Source: Oryzisolibacter propanilivorax (GTDB lineage Bacteria; Pseudomonadota; Gammaproteobacteria; Burkholderiales; Burkholderiaceae_C). From it: 64,000 nt of DNA. Position 1 is the stretch's first letter, and every line of letters starts with the position of its first letter. This document shows positions 46,253-53,525 of this stretch, one piece after another. The stretch is taken from the NCBI RefSeq assembly GCF_900103645.1, contig NZ_FNHP01000006.1:186001-250000 (forward strand). Direction: 5' to 3'. Under the pieces are notes generated by a model, which was not told where the DNA came from, searched no databases, and was given only the letters and a program-made list of their open reading frames with translations. A program made the translations under genes and the position numbers.

Positions 46253-46582
46253 TCACGCGCAAACGTTCGCACTTCGCTTGGCACGGATAGCCCGCAGGGC
46301 TTTGGGCTTGGTGACGCGGATAGAGGGAGCCATACCTGCGGCAGCGGCCATGTCCATCAGCGCATCCAAGGAAAACAGGGCCACCTTGCCGCGCACCAGG
46401 TCTGAGACACGGGGCTGGGTCACGCCAAACAGCTCTGCGGCCTGTGCCTGCGTCATGTCCTGCTGACGCACGGCTTCGGCCAGTTCCATCATCAGCTTGG
46501 AGCGCGCGCGCATGCTCGCAGCTTGCTGCGGCGTGTCCTCCAGAGCATCCCAAACGCTGGAAAATTTCTGCTGGCTGGTCAT
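46253..46582 (-). CDS. HigA-type antitoxin
   Basis: 109 residues with an XRE-type HTH (DMTQAQAAELFGVTQPRVSD, about 43-62) and the LRAIRAKRSANV tail typical of the HigA/COG5606 group. The start overlaps the toxin gene stop by 4 bp, the normal toxin-first order of HigBA. It should neutralise the adjacent toxin and repress the pair's promoter. Confidence 0.85.
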   Translation of the reverse strand: MTSQQKFSSVWDALEDTPQQAASMRARSKLMMELAEAVRQQDMTQAQAAELFGVTQPRVSDLVRGKVALFSLDALMDMAAAAGMAPSIRVTKPKALRAIRAKRSANVCA

Positions 46583-46908
46583 GGTGCAATCTCCTTCATC
46601 AGCTCTTTCAGGCGGGCGCGGGCCAGCTCTATGTCGCGCTTGGCAGTCTGCTGGGTCTTTTTCTGAAAGCAGTGCAGCACATAGACGGCTTCGGCTAGCT
46701 TGGCGATGTAGACAACGCGAAAGGTGCCTGCCTCATCCCATATGCGCAGCTCTGTCACGCCGGCGCCGATGCTGGGCATAGGCTTGCAGTCACTTGGCGC
46801 CAGCCCATGCTGCACGCGGTCCAGTTGGTAGCCCGCCTCGCGCATGGCACTCTGCGGAAAGCTGCGCAGGTCAGCTAGGGCGCTGCCCCTGAAGGCTATG
46901 GGCTTCAT
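46579..46908 (-). CDS. HigB-type toxin (RelE superfamily, phage Gp49-like)
   Basis: 109 residues matching the HigB/Gp49-like RelE family: SALADLRSFPQSAMREAGYQ, KPMPSIGAGVTELRIWDEAG, FRVVYIAKLAEAVYVLHCFQ and the basic KKTQQTAKRDIELAR. Such toxins cut mRNA at the ribosome. It starts 28 bp past the integrase stop with TATAAT only a few bases upstream. In the element it would act as an addiction module. Confidence 0.87.
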   Translation of the reverse strand: MKPIAFRGSALADLRSFPQSAMREAGYQLDRVQHGLAPSDCKPMPSIGAGVTELRIWDEAGTFRVVYIAKLAEAVYVLHCFQKKTQQTAKRDIELARARLKELMKEIAP

Positions 46909-46935
46909 GCTGTAATTATATCGATACTTGTATAT

Positions 46936-48255
46936 TTATCCACCCACGGCGCGCAGCTTGCCCGGTTGCTGGGCAGCATCGAACTGCACCCCGGCCTGTT
47001 CCAGAATCCACGCTTCCAGCCGCTCATGGTGCAGGCGCAGCAAGTCCAGGGGCCGCACGCGGTAGTGCTTTTCTGCCGTCGCGCTGGGCTTGTGGCCTTG
47101 AATCTGCGCCACCACGCCGGCAGGCAGTTCCAGCCACTCGGACAAGGTGCCAAAGCTGCGGCGCAGCCCGTGCAGCGTCAGCCCGTCGATTGCGGCCACG
47201 GCGCAGGCGCTGGCGTGCGCCTTGTGCGGCTTGCTCATGGGCTTGTCGCCATCCTCGCCGGCAAACACGTACTGCCCACGGCGCGGCAGGCCGGCCAGCA
47301 GGTGCCAGACATAGGGAGTCAGGGGAATGACGCGCTCGCCTTCTACCTTGTCCCGGATGGTCAGCCCGCGCCATTGCGTGTTCATATCGTCCCAGCGCAG
47401 CCCCAGCAGCTCGCCAGGACGTGCGCCCACCAGCAGCAGGCCTTGCAGATAGGCCGACTGCGCCGGGTTGCGGATGGCCTGCACGGCAGCGAACCAGCCC
47501 GGCAGTTGCTCTTTCAACAGGGCATCGTCCTTTGCCTGGGGCTTGCCCAATGCCTCACGCGCGCGGCGGCTCTTGGCCGGGTTGCGCTCAGGCACGGCGG
47601 CGCGGTAGTCGGGATGCTCGCTGCACCACGCCAGGAAGGCACGCAGCAGGCGCCACGCCAACCGGGCCACTGTCGGGCGGGTTCGCCCTTCGCGCTGCGC
47701 CCATGCTTCGATAGCGGGCGTTGTCAGCTCCCGCAGGGGCTGGGACATCAGCGGATGCAGCGGGCCGGCCACTGTTACGCCACGGCCACGGGTGCCACGA
47801 ACGGCGGATTGCCCACCAGCGCGGGCCAATGCTTCATGGTCGCTGTAATGGCGCTCGCCCCAGTGCGGGCGGCGGTCTGCCAGGTAGGCAGCCCATGCTT
47901 CGCCCACGGTCACGGCCTGGGCAGCCAGCGCGGCAGCTTGCGCGGCTTGCTCGGCTTCGTGCTGGCGCTTTTGTTCGCGCGGGTCGGTACCACTGTCCAC
48001 CAGCAGCGTCAGCCGGGTTGCCTCAGCCCGTGCAGCGGCCAGGGTCCAGGCGCGCACGTCGCCAATACTCAGGCGCAGCGTCTTGCCGTGCAGGCGTGAT
48101 TCGAAGGTGTAGGTCTTGCGCCCTGTCGGTGTCGCGCGAACGGCCAGGGCGGGCGCGTCGGTGTCCCACAGGAAGGCCTGGGACTTGCCCGGCGGGCAGG
48201 CGAAGGCTTCAACGCGGGCGGCGGTCAGTCTGGCGCGGCTGGGCACTGTGGGCAT
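46936..48255 (-). CDS. Tyrosine-type integrase
   Basis: 439 residues from the ATG at 48255; a TTG further upstream at 48282 would lie within the arm-site repeats. An N-terminal DUF4102-like arm-binding domain (RKTYTFESRLHGKTLRLSIG) precedes the SAM-like core-binding part and the catalytic domain with ARPGELLGLRWDD (Arg), LHGLRRSFGTL (His-x-x-Arg) and AEKHYRVRPL (Tyr). It sits at the end of the element opposite the intact tRNA, with its start facing the right repeat. Confidence 0.93.
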   Translation of the reverse strand: MPTVPSRARLTAARVEAFACPPGKSQAFLWDTDAPALAVRATPTGRKTYTFESRLHGKTLRLSIGDVRAWTLAAARAEATRLTLLVDSGTDPREQKRQHEAEQAAQAAALAAQAVTVGEAWAAYLADRRPHWGERHYSDHEALARAGGQSAVRGTRGRGVTVAGPLHPLMSQPLRELTTPAIEAWAQREGRTRPTVARLAWRLLRAFLAWCSEHPDYRAAVPERNPAKSRRAREALGKPQAKDDALLKEQLPGWFAAVQAIRNPAQSAYLQGLLLVGARPGELLGLRWDDMNTQWRGLTIRDKVEGERVIPLTPYVWHLLAGLPRRGQYVFAGEDGDKPMSKPHKAHASACAVAAIDGLTLHGLRRSFGTLSEWLELPAGVVAQIQGHKPSATAEKHYRVRPLDLLRLHHERLEAWILEQAGVQFDAAQQPGKLRAVGG

Positions 48256-48261
48256 GGCGGC

Positions 48262-48292
48262 TTGTAGGCAGGTTGTAGGCAATCTGTAGGCA
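48262..48292. repeat. Integrase arm-type sites, right
   Basis: Three TGTAGGCA units (from 48264, 48275 and 48285). The last two form the same 20-mer as 40178-40197. They overlap the region just upstream of the integrase start, so integrase binding could also control its own gene. Confidence 0.6.
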
Positions 48293-48317
48293 GATTTGCC
48301 AAAAACAGGCGAATCCC

Positions 48318-48388
48318 AATCAACGCCTGCACCCTGTCAAAATCGCATAAGTTGTTGATTTGCATAGATTATAGCTACGCCAATCAAC
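48318..48388. repeat. AATCAAC/GTTGATT repeats beside the right end
   Basis: Heptamer AATCAAC at 48318-48324 and 48382-48388, with its complement GTTGATT at 48354-48360, between the arm sites and the right repeat. They may be further integrase or excisionase sites. Confidence 0.4.
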
Positions 48389-48409
48389 ATCACCAAACAC
48401 CCACTAGGC

Positions 48410-48459
48410 CGGACTCTTAATCCGTTGGTCGAAGGTTCGAATCCCTCAGAGCCCACCAA
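48410..48459. other. attR-like repeat, displaced tRNA-Lys 3' half
   Basis: This copy has an acceptor end (AGAGCCC) that pairs perfectly with the tRNA 5' end GGGCTCT, so it was probably the original 3' half. Its T-stem GAAGG/CCCTC now has one A-C mismatch, which fits loss of selection after displacement. Confidence 0.85.
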
Positions 48460-48467
48460 CCCAGTTC

Positions 48468-48502
48468 ACCCGCTACCGCCAGCCGGCCGTAGCGGGTTTT
48501 TC
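48468..48502 (+). terminator. Original tRNA-Lys terminator
   Basis: CCCGCTAC-loop-GTAGCGGG followed by TTTTT, 9 bp past the right repeat. It is the terminator the tRNA had before the element arrived. Confidence 0.75.
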
Positions 48503-48514
48503 GTTGCTGCGTGC

Positions 48515-48544
48515 GCAAAAAGAAAAACCGGCATGCAGCCGGTT
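48515..48544 (-). terminator. Rho-independent terminator of the RRM gene
   Basis: On the minus strand AACCGGC-TGCAT-GCCGGTT then TTTCTTTTT; it lies about 85 bp past the RRM stop. Confidence 0.7.
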
Positions 48545-48627
48545 CTTGCGGAAAGCTTGGCGCTTGGCCCGCTGCTGCGGCCACCCGTCACCGGGGGCCA
48601 CAGACGTGCAAGCTGCCGGGCAATCGA

Positions 48628-48927
48628 TCAGTAGCGACCGCCGCGGTAGCCGCCGCGATCGGCGCCGCCGGAGCGCGCTTCCATCGGGCGTGCGACGTTG
48701 ACCGTGAGCGCGCGGCCGTCCAGCGGCTGCCCATTCAGGCCATCGATGGCCTTCTGAGCTTCTGCATCGCTGGCCATCTCGATAAAGCCGAAGCCCTTTG
48801 AGCGGCCGGTGTCGCGTTCCATCATCACCTTGGCAGAGTTGACGGTGCCGTATTGGGAAAACTGTTCCAGCAGCGCTTCATCGCGCACGGAGTAAGCCAG
48901 GTTGCCTACGTAGAGTCGGTTGTTCAT
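48628..48927 (-). CDS. RRM-domain RNA-binding protein
   Basis: 99 residues consisting of one RNA recognition motif: RNP2 LYVGNLAYSV (about 5-14) and RNP1 KGFGFIEMAS (about 44-53), with a Gly/Arg-rich tail. These small bacterial RRM proteins bind RNA and are often cold- or stress-induced. It lies between the element and infA and ends 128 bp short of the old tRNA terminator. Confidence 0.9.
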   Translation of the reverse strand: MNNRLYVGNLAYSVRDEALLEQFSQYGTVNSAKVMMERDTGRSKGFGFIEMASDAEAQKAIDGLNGQPLDGRALTVNVARPMEARSGGADRGGYRGGRY

Positions 48928-48940
48928 GTGTCGGAATTTC

Positions 48941-48978
48941 GTAAAAAAAGCTGACCGGGTGCAAGAGTGAACCCGGCA
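48941..48978 (-). terminator. Possible terminator after infA
   Basis: On the minus strand CCGGGT-10-nt loop-ACCCGG, then five bases and a run of seven T. The spacing of the T run is loose, so this is tentative. It also lies in the leader of the RRM gene. Confidence 0.45.
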
Positions 48979-49017
48979 TGGTCTTGAGGCAAGGGACCCG
49001 CGAGGGAGGAAAAAGCC

Positions 49018-49281
49018 TCAGCGGCGCCGACGCGCGCCCGGCGGGCCGGTGCGTGTACGGTTTTCGATGTGGCGGAAAGTAATGCGACCCTTGGTCAGGT
49101 CGTAGGGCGACATCTCCAGGGTAACCAAGTCACCTGCCAGGATGCGGATGCGGAACTTGCGCATCTTGCCGCCGGTATAGGCCACGAGTGCGTGGCCGTT
49201 GTCCAGCGTCACACGGTAGCGGGCGTCGGGCAGGACTTCATCGACCTTGCCCTGCATTTCGATTAATTCTTCTTTGGCCAC
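49018..49281 (-). CDS. infA: Translation initiation factor IF-1
   Basis: 87 residues from a GTG at 49281, with GAAGGAGAT at a normal distance. The S1/OB-fold core is intact: [38 protein letters not shown] and [13 protein letters not shown]. It is about 15 residues longer than E. coli IF-1 because of a basic C-terminal tail ([13 protein letters not shown]). IF-1 sits in the ribosomal A site during initiation. A second, shorter infA copy is likely elsewhere in the genome. Confidence 0.95.
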   Translation of the reverse strand: MAKEELIEMQGKVDEVLPDARYRVTLDNGHALVAYTGGKMRKFRIRILAGDLVTLEMSPYDLTKGRITFRHIENRTRTGPPGARRRR

Positions 49282-49316
49282 GGATCTCCTTCGTGAGTGG
49301 TGGAAAGAAAGGCCTT

Positions 49317-49535
49317 TCAGCCCAGCTGGCCATGCAGCACCAGGCTGCGGCCCTGCGCCAGGGCGTACTGAACCGCCTGCGCATCGCAGGCAAAGCGCGG
49401 CAGAAACCGGAAAATCCGGTCGTGCACGCCGCGGCGGATGGAAACCGAAGCAGCAAATAAGCCGCCATCGGAGGAACAGGTAAGCGGAGTGACCACATAG
49501 GGGCCAATACGCTCGATGTTGGATAGGTCTGACAT
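49317..49535 (-). CDS. Small conserved protein of unknown function
   Basis: 72 residues starting [19 protein letters not shown] and containing [20 protein letters not shown], ending [13 protein letters not shown]. The basic-aromatic middle and length recall small Burkholderiales proteins placed near infA/cold-shock genes, but no function is known to me. The start at 49535 is 35 bp upstream of infA's leader on the same strand, so the two may share a transcript. Confidence 0.7.
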   Translation of the reverse strand: MSDLSNIERIGPYVVTPLTCSSDGGLFAASVSIRRGVHDRIFRFLPRFACDAQAVQYALAQGRSLVLHGQLG

Positions 49536-50200
49536 TGCAAGCCCGGCGGCACGTACCGCACAGGCAGCGCACCGGGAAATGAAGGGAAGAGTCCCTGCGA
49601 CGCCAAGCGCTGGAGGGGCCGGGCGGACCTTGGACTTGAAGGTGCGGATCCGCGGTGGGCTCGCCGTAGAGTCTGGGAATGTCAGCCGGCAGACTTGGGA
49701 GGAACGCGCGGTAGGTTAACCGGTAGGCTGTCAAACAAGCGCTGCCTTGAAGCGAGCAAACAGGCAGCGCAGCCGAGCATTATATTTCTATTTTATAAAT
49801 TTTTTTATTTTTATTCGAGCAACGCATATTTCTGGCTGCTCCAGCGGGAGCCCGGCCATCGCCAGCACGACAGCAGCGTCACGGGGATGCAAGTGGCAGG
49901 ATCTGCGCGAAGCAGCAGAGGCGAAAGAAGGTATGGGTATGCAGGGCAAGTGACCGCGCTGACTGGACGCCGGCATGCAGGCCTGCATGAGGCTGGGCGG
50001 GAGGAATTTCATCAGACTGCCCTGCATTGCGGCGGCGCCACGACGTGTGGAAGCTGGATCGCCGCGCCGCTACCGCCGGGGTTCAATACGCCATAGCCAA
50101 TACCTACCCTTGGGGCGAAGTCCCGCTCTGCATCATCCGCACGGCGCGCACCGAGTCCGATCGGCTGCGAACTGCCGCGCCCGTTCCAGGGGTCGGCAGC
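49536..50200. other. 665-bp intergenic stretch with AT-rich tract
   Basis: No supported gene. It holds a 9-bp hairpin (GCGCTGCCT...AGGCAGCGC, 49739-49770) and right after it a strongly AT-rich tract (49780-49817), unusual in this GC-rich DNA. ORFs here are short and without known motifs. Confidence 0.5.
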
Positions 50201-51496
50201 TCAGCCTGGCGTGCTGTGGACCATCGGTCCCTCGCAGCCGGTGCCGCCGTCCGTGCGCGGGCGCCACAGTCCCGGTGCGATGCGCCAGGCCAGCACGCCA
50301 TAGCCGGCACACCACAGCGCCGCGCTGGCTGCCAGCGCCGCGGCGCCCCAGCCGTTCCACCCGGCCAGCGCGCGCAGCAGCGTCGCTGCCAGCACCAGTG
50401 CCGCGCCCAGCGGCACCCACGGCCCCGGGTCGGGCAGCAGCCCGGCGTGCGCGCGCCCGGCGATGGCGATGACGATGAACACCCCCAGCCCCACCGCCCC
50501 CGCGCCCAGCAGGTGCCAGCCGGCGCCGGCACCCGGCAGCGCGCCCAGCTGCGCCAGGCCGAGCGCGCCCCAGCCCAGCGCCATGCAGGCATACATTGCG
50601 TACAGCAGCAGCGGAAAGCGCCGGCGCCACAGCGCCGGGCCGACGTGCCAGTCGCCCATCAGGTGCAGCACAGCCGCGGCGGCGGCCAGCTGCAGCCAGC
50701 CGGCCAGGGCACTGCCCGGGCGCACGAAATGCGCCAGCGTCGCCAGGCCGATGCACAGCGTCGCCAGGTGACGCTTCGGCGGGCGCGCCAGATACGGCGC
50801 CGCGCCGGGCGTGACCTGCTCGATGGCGCGGTTGACCATGCGCATCGAGATGCGGCTGGCTGCCACCACGATCAGCAGCATCAGCACGCCCAGCGTGGCA
50901 TGCAGCCAGCGCAGGCCGGGCGCGCCGGCCAGCGCGTCGGCATAGAAGCCCGCCGCCGTGCCGGCCAGCGCCAGCAGTGCCCAGCCAAACGACTGGTGCG
51001 CGCGCCCGGCGGCCGAGAGCAGCGGCCGCGCCAGCGCCGCCGCCGTGGCCAACGGCAGCGCCACCTGCGCCGCCCCGGCCAGCCACAGCGCCGGCGTGCC
51101 CGCCCAGCCCGAGGCCCAGAAGCCCGCGCGGGCCAGCAGCCACAGCAGCACCAGCGCGCGCAGCTGGGCGCGCGTGGCGCCGGGCTGGCCGGTGAACTCG
51201 GGCAGCGCGGTGAGCGCAAAGCCGGCCACGCCGGCCATGGCGAAGCCGAATACCAGCTCGTGCACGTGCCAGACCACCGCCCCGCCGGCCACGCGCGGCG
51301 GCGGCGCGCCGGCGCCCAGCACCAGGCCCCACAGGCCTAGCAGGCCGAGCGCCGACAGCAGGGCCAGCAGGAAGAACGGGCGCATGCCGCACATCCACAC
51401 GGGGTGGGCGGCGCGCAAGGGGTTGAGGGAGGAGATCACTTCAAAAACAGGAGCTGCAGACCATTGATTCACGCGGGCTTCAAGGGGTTTTGGCAT
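50201..51496 (-). CDS. NnrS-family membrane protein
   Basis: 431 residues with about twelve membrane segments: RPFFLLALLSALGLLGLWGL, AGVAGFALTALPEFTGQPGA, VAASRISMRMVNRAIE and FIVIAIAGRAHAGLLPDPG, the last two including the histidines of the family. NnrS proteins are haem/copper membrane proteins that ease nitric oxide or nitrosative stress. The N-terminal 20 residues (before ISSLNP) come from a repeat-family copy; a GTG at 51439 or the methionines near WMCGMRPFF could be the true start. No ribosome binding site decides it. Confidence 0.88.
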   Translation of the reverse strand: MPKPLEARVNQWSAAPVFEVISSLNPLRAAHPVWMCGMRPFFLLALLSALGLLGLWGLVLGAGAPPPRVAGGAVVWHVHELVFGFAMAGVAGFALTALPEFTGQPGATRAQLRALVLLWLLARAGFWASGWAGTPALWLAGAAQVALPLATAAALARPLLSAAGRAHQSFGWALLALAGTAAGFYADALAGAPGLRWLHATLGVLMLLIVVAASRISMRMVNRAIEQVTPGAAPYLARPPKRHLATLCIGLATLAHFVRPGSALAGWLQLAAAAAVLHLMGDWHVGPALWRRRFPLLLYAMYACMALGWGALGLAQLGALPGAGAGWHLLGAGAVGLGVFIVIAIAGRAHAGLLPDPGPWVPLGAALVLAATLLRALAGWNGWGAAALAASAALWCAGYGVLAWRIAPGLWRPRTDGGTGCEGPMVHSTPG

Positions 51497-51550
51497 TCAA
51501 GACGGTGCAACCGGGCAACCCGCTGGCCTTTACTATGGAAAAAGGAGCTG
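51438..51550. repeat. Two dispersed repeat copies upstream of nnrS
   Basis: On the minus strand the 19-bp cores are cagctcctgtttttgaagt (51438-51456) and cagctcctttttccatagt (51532-51550), each followed on that strand by the rest of the unit. The first copy overlaps the annotated nnrS 5' end. Confidence 0.6.
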
Positions 51551-51827
51551 CAAGCCATTTATTCATATGGGCTGCCGGCCGATTTGATGCAAAAAACCCG
51601 TGCCGGACCAGCGTATCCACGCGGGCGCGGCGCCGACACGCATCCCGCATCCCCACCCTCTCCCCTCCAGGGGGCAAGGGAGTTGCAGCGCCGCAGGGGC
51701 TGTCGATCGGTGCGCGCGGGCAAGCCAAACCCCAGGCCCGGCCGGGCGCGCCCCCTCTGCCGCGTGCGGGAGAGGGCCAGGGTGAGGGTAGACGGCCTGC
51801 GCAGGTGTCCGTCCGGGCAGCGGCGCG
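51497..51827. other. 331-bp gap with repeats between nnrS and the ABC operon
   Basis: No gene seen. It contains the second dispersed-repeat copy and a MITE-like unit at about 51650-51800, with inverted CCCTCTCCC/GGGAGAGGG arms near 51656 and 51768. Confidence 0.55.
51650..51800. repeat. MITE-like palindromic repeat
   Basis: Left end catccccaccctctccc; right end gggagagggccagggtgagg. Their reverse complements match imperfectly. About 145 bp long with no coding content. Related CCCTCACCC...CTCTCCC palindromes are common in proteobacterial genomes. Confidence 0.5.
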
Positions 51828-52706
51828 TCAGCATTCATCCGCCATGCCGGCCGGCGTGGCCGCGCTGGCCGGGGCCGCCAGCCAGGCGCCCGCCACCTGC
51901 GCGGGCGGACGGGATCGGTCTTCCGCCTGCCCCTGCCCTGCCTCCAGCCGCGGCAGCCCGAACGCGGCGCGCACGGCGGGGTGCTGCTGCAGCTCGGCGG
52001 CGCAGTGGTGTACCAGCGCCTCGCCGCGGGTGCGCGCCGCGCCGGGTGGGGCGTAGCGCGCGACGATGCGCCCGGGCGCGGCGGCCAGCACCAGCACCTC
52101 GTCGGCCAGGCGCACGGCCTCCATCAGGTCGTGGGTGATGAGCAGCACCGCCATGCCGGTGTCGGCCTGGCGCGCCAGCAGCAGCCGGTGCAGCTGGCCG
52201 CGCAGGCCCACGTCGAGGGCCGAGAACGGCTCGTCCATCAGCAGCAGCGCCGGCTGCAGCACCAGCGCGCGCGCCAGCGCGGCGCGGCTTTGCATGCCGC
52301 CGGACAGCTCCGCCGGGTACTGCGCCAGGGCCTCGGCCGGCAGCTCCAGCTGCAGCGCCGCCGCGCGGGCGCGGGCGTGGCGCTCGGCTTTTCCCACGCC
52401 GCGCGCCTTCAGGCCCAGGGCGATGTTGTCCAGCGTGGACATCCAGGGCAGCAGGCGTGGCTGCTGGAACATCACCGCCGCCGGCGCGAAAGGCTGCTCG
52501 ATGCGGCCCTGCTGCGGCGCCAGCAGGCCGGCGCACAGGTGCAGCAGCGTGGTCTTGCCGCAGCCCGACGGGCCGATCAGCGCCACCACGCGGCCGGCGG
52601 GCACCTCCAGGTCGATGGGCTGCAGCACCTCGGTCGGGCCATAGGCGTGGCGCAGGCCGCGCACGCGCAGGGTGTCGGGGCTGGGGCGATCGGCGTCAGT
52701 CGGCAT
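51828..52706 (-). CDS. ABC transporter ATPase (SsuB/TauB-like)
   Basis: 292 residues: Walker A GPSGCGKTT (about 44-52), Q-loop MFQQPRLLPWM, signature LSGGMQSRAALARAL, Walker B LLLMDEPFSALD and the H-loop THD. This is the nitrate/sulfonate/taurine subfamily, with an extra 60-residue C-terminal tail rich in Ala/Pro. It is the last gene of the TonB-receptor operon, 9 bp after the permease. Confidence 0.9.
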   Translation of the reverse strand: MPTDADRPSPDTLRVRGLRHAYGPTEVLQPIDLEVPAGRVVALIGPSGCGKTTLLHLCAGLLAPQQGRIEQPFAPAAVMFQQPRLLPWMSTLDNIALGLKARGVGKAERHARARAAALQLELPAEALAQYPAELSGGMQSRAALARALVLQPALLLMDEPFSALDVGLRGQLHRLLLARQADTGMAVLLITHDLMEAVRLADEVLVLAAAPGRIVARYAPPGAARTRGEALVHHCAAELQQHPAVRAAFGLPRLEAGQGQAEDRSRPPAQVAGAWLAAPASAATPAGMADEC

Positions 52707-52715
52707 GGCAGGGTT

Positions 52716-53525
52716 TCATCCGTGCGCCGGCGTGCCAGCGCCGGCCTGGCGCCAGCGCTCCAGCTCGCGCTTGACGGGTTCCAGCAGCGCATATTCCAGC
52801 ACCAGCAGACTGCCGACCACGGCGCCGATCCAGGCCAGCGACGCGGCGGTGTCCAGGTGCGCGCGCGTCACCGCCAGCGCCGCGCCCACGCCGTCGCTGG
52901 TGGCCAGCAGCTCGGCCATGACGGCCACCTTCCACGACGAGCCCAGGGCGGTGATCCACGCCGGGAACAGGTAGGCCGCGACGTGCGGCAGGTACAGGTC
53001 GAGCAGCCGCATGCGCCACGGCAGGCGGTAGGCGCGCGCCATGTCCTTCAGGTGATGGTCCAGCGTGCGCGTGCCCTGCAGCGCGCCGATGAACACCACC
53101 GGCAGGCAGGCGACGAACACCGTGAAAACGGGCGTGCCGTCGCCCGCGCCGAACCAGAGCATGGCCAGCACCAGCCAGGCAATCGGCGGCATGCCCAGCA
53201 GCAGCGTGACCCAGGGGCGCGCCATCATCGCCGCGGTCATCGACAGCCCGGCCAGCAATCCCAGCGCGCTGCCGACGCTGACCGCCAGCGCCAAGCCGGC
53301 CAGCGCGCGGCGCGCGGTGGTAGCCAGTTCGGTCCAGGCGCTGCCGGCCGCGATCAGGCCGCGCAGCGTGGCCAGGGTGTCCAGCGGCGTGGGCAGGATC
53401 AGCGGGCCGTAGAGGCCCGCGCCCAGCTCCCACAGCGCGACGAACAGCAGCAGGCTGGCGGCCGCGCCCCAGCCGCTCCAGACATAGGCCGGCAGGCCGC
53501 GCAGCCATCGCGCCAGCAGCTTCAT
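52716..53525 (-). CDS. ABC transporter permease (SsuC/TauC-like)
   Basis: 269 residues with six membrane helices. The cytoplasmic EAA-loop is DMARAYRLPWRMRLLDLYLP followed by HVAAYLFPA, in the BPD_transp_1 family. Start and stop overlap both neighbours by 4 bp (ATGA) or nearly so. It forms the membrane channel for the binding protein encoded upstream. Confidence 0.9.
   Translation of the reverse strand: MKLLARWLRGLPAYVWSGWGAAASLLLFVALWELGAGLYGPLILPTPLDTLATLRGLIAAGSAWTELATTARRALAGLALAVSVGSALGLLAGLSMTAAMMARPWVTLLLGMPPIAWLVLAMLWFGAGDGTPVFTVFVACLPVVFIGALQGTRTLDHHLKDMARAYRLPWRMRLLDLYLPHVAAYLFPAWITALGSSWKVAVMAELLATSDGVGAALAVTRAHLDTAASLAWIGAVVGSLLVLEYALLEPVKRELERWRQAGAGTPAHG

Larger units (their letters stand above)
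40072..48459. mobile_element. Integrative element in tRNA-Lys, phage-satellite-like (PICI/P4 type)
   Basis: The 8.4-kb element is bounded by imperfect 50-bp direct repeats of the tRNA-Lys 3' half. All of its genes run on the minus strand: tyrosine integrase, HigBA, an orphan antitoxin, a 210-residue unknown, an AlpA-like protein, small ORFs, an HTH-like protein, a Prim-Pol/RepA-type primase-helicase, iterons, a DUF5681 protein, two small proteins and a TerS-like gene. It lacks capsid, tail, lysis and conjugation genes. The int-alpA-primase-TerS order and size fit Gram-negative phage-inducible chromosomal islands. Confidence 0.75.

Noticed and set aside
40072-48459. Complete prophage
   Set aside because: No capsid, portal, tail, lysis or large terminase gene is present; the gene set fits a satellite or small integrative element.
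49695-50096. Small plus-strand ORF with an aromatic run in the AT tract
   Set aside because: The hydrophobic FLFYKFFYFY stretch is just the AT tract read in frame; no ribosome binding site and no motif.
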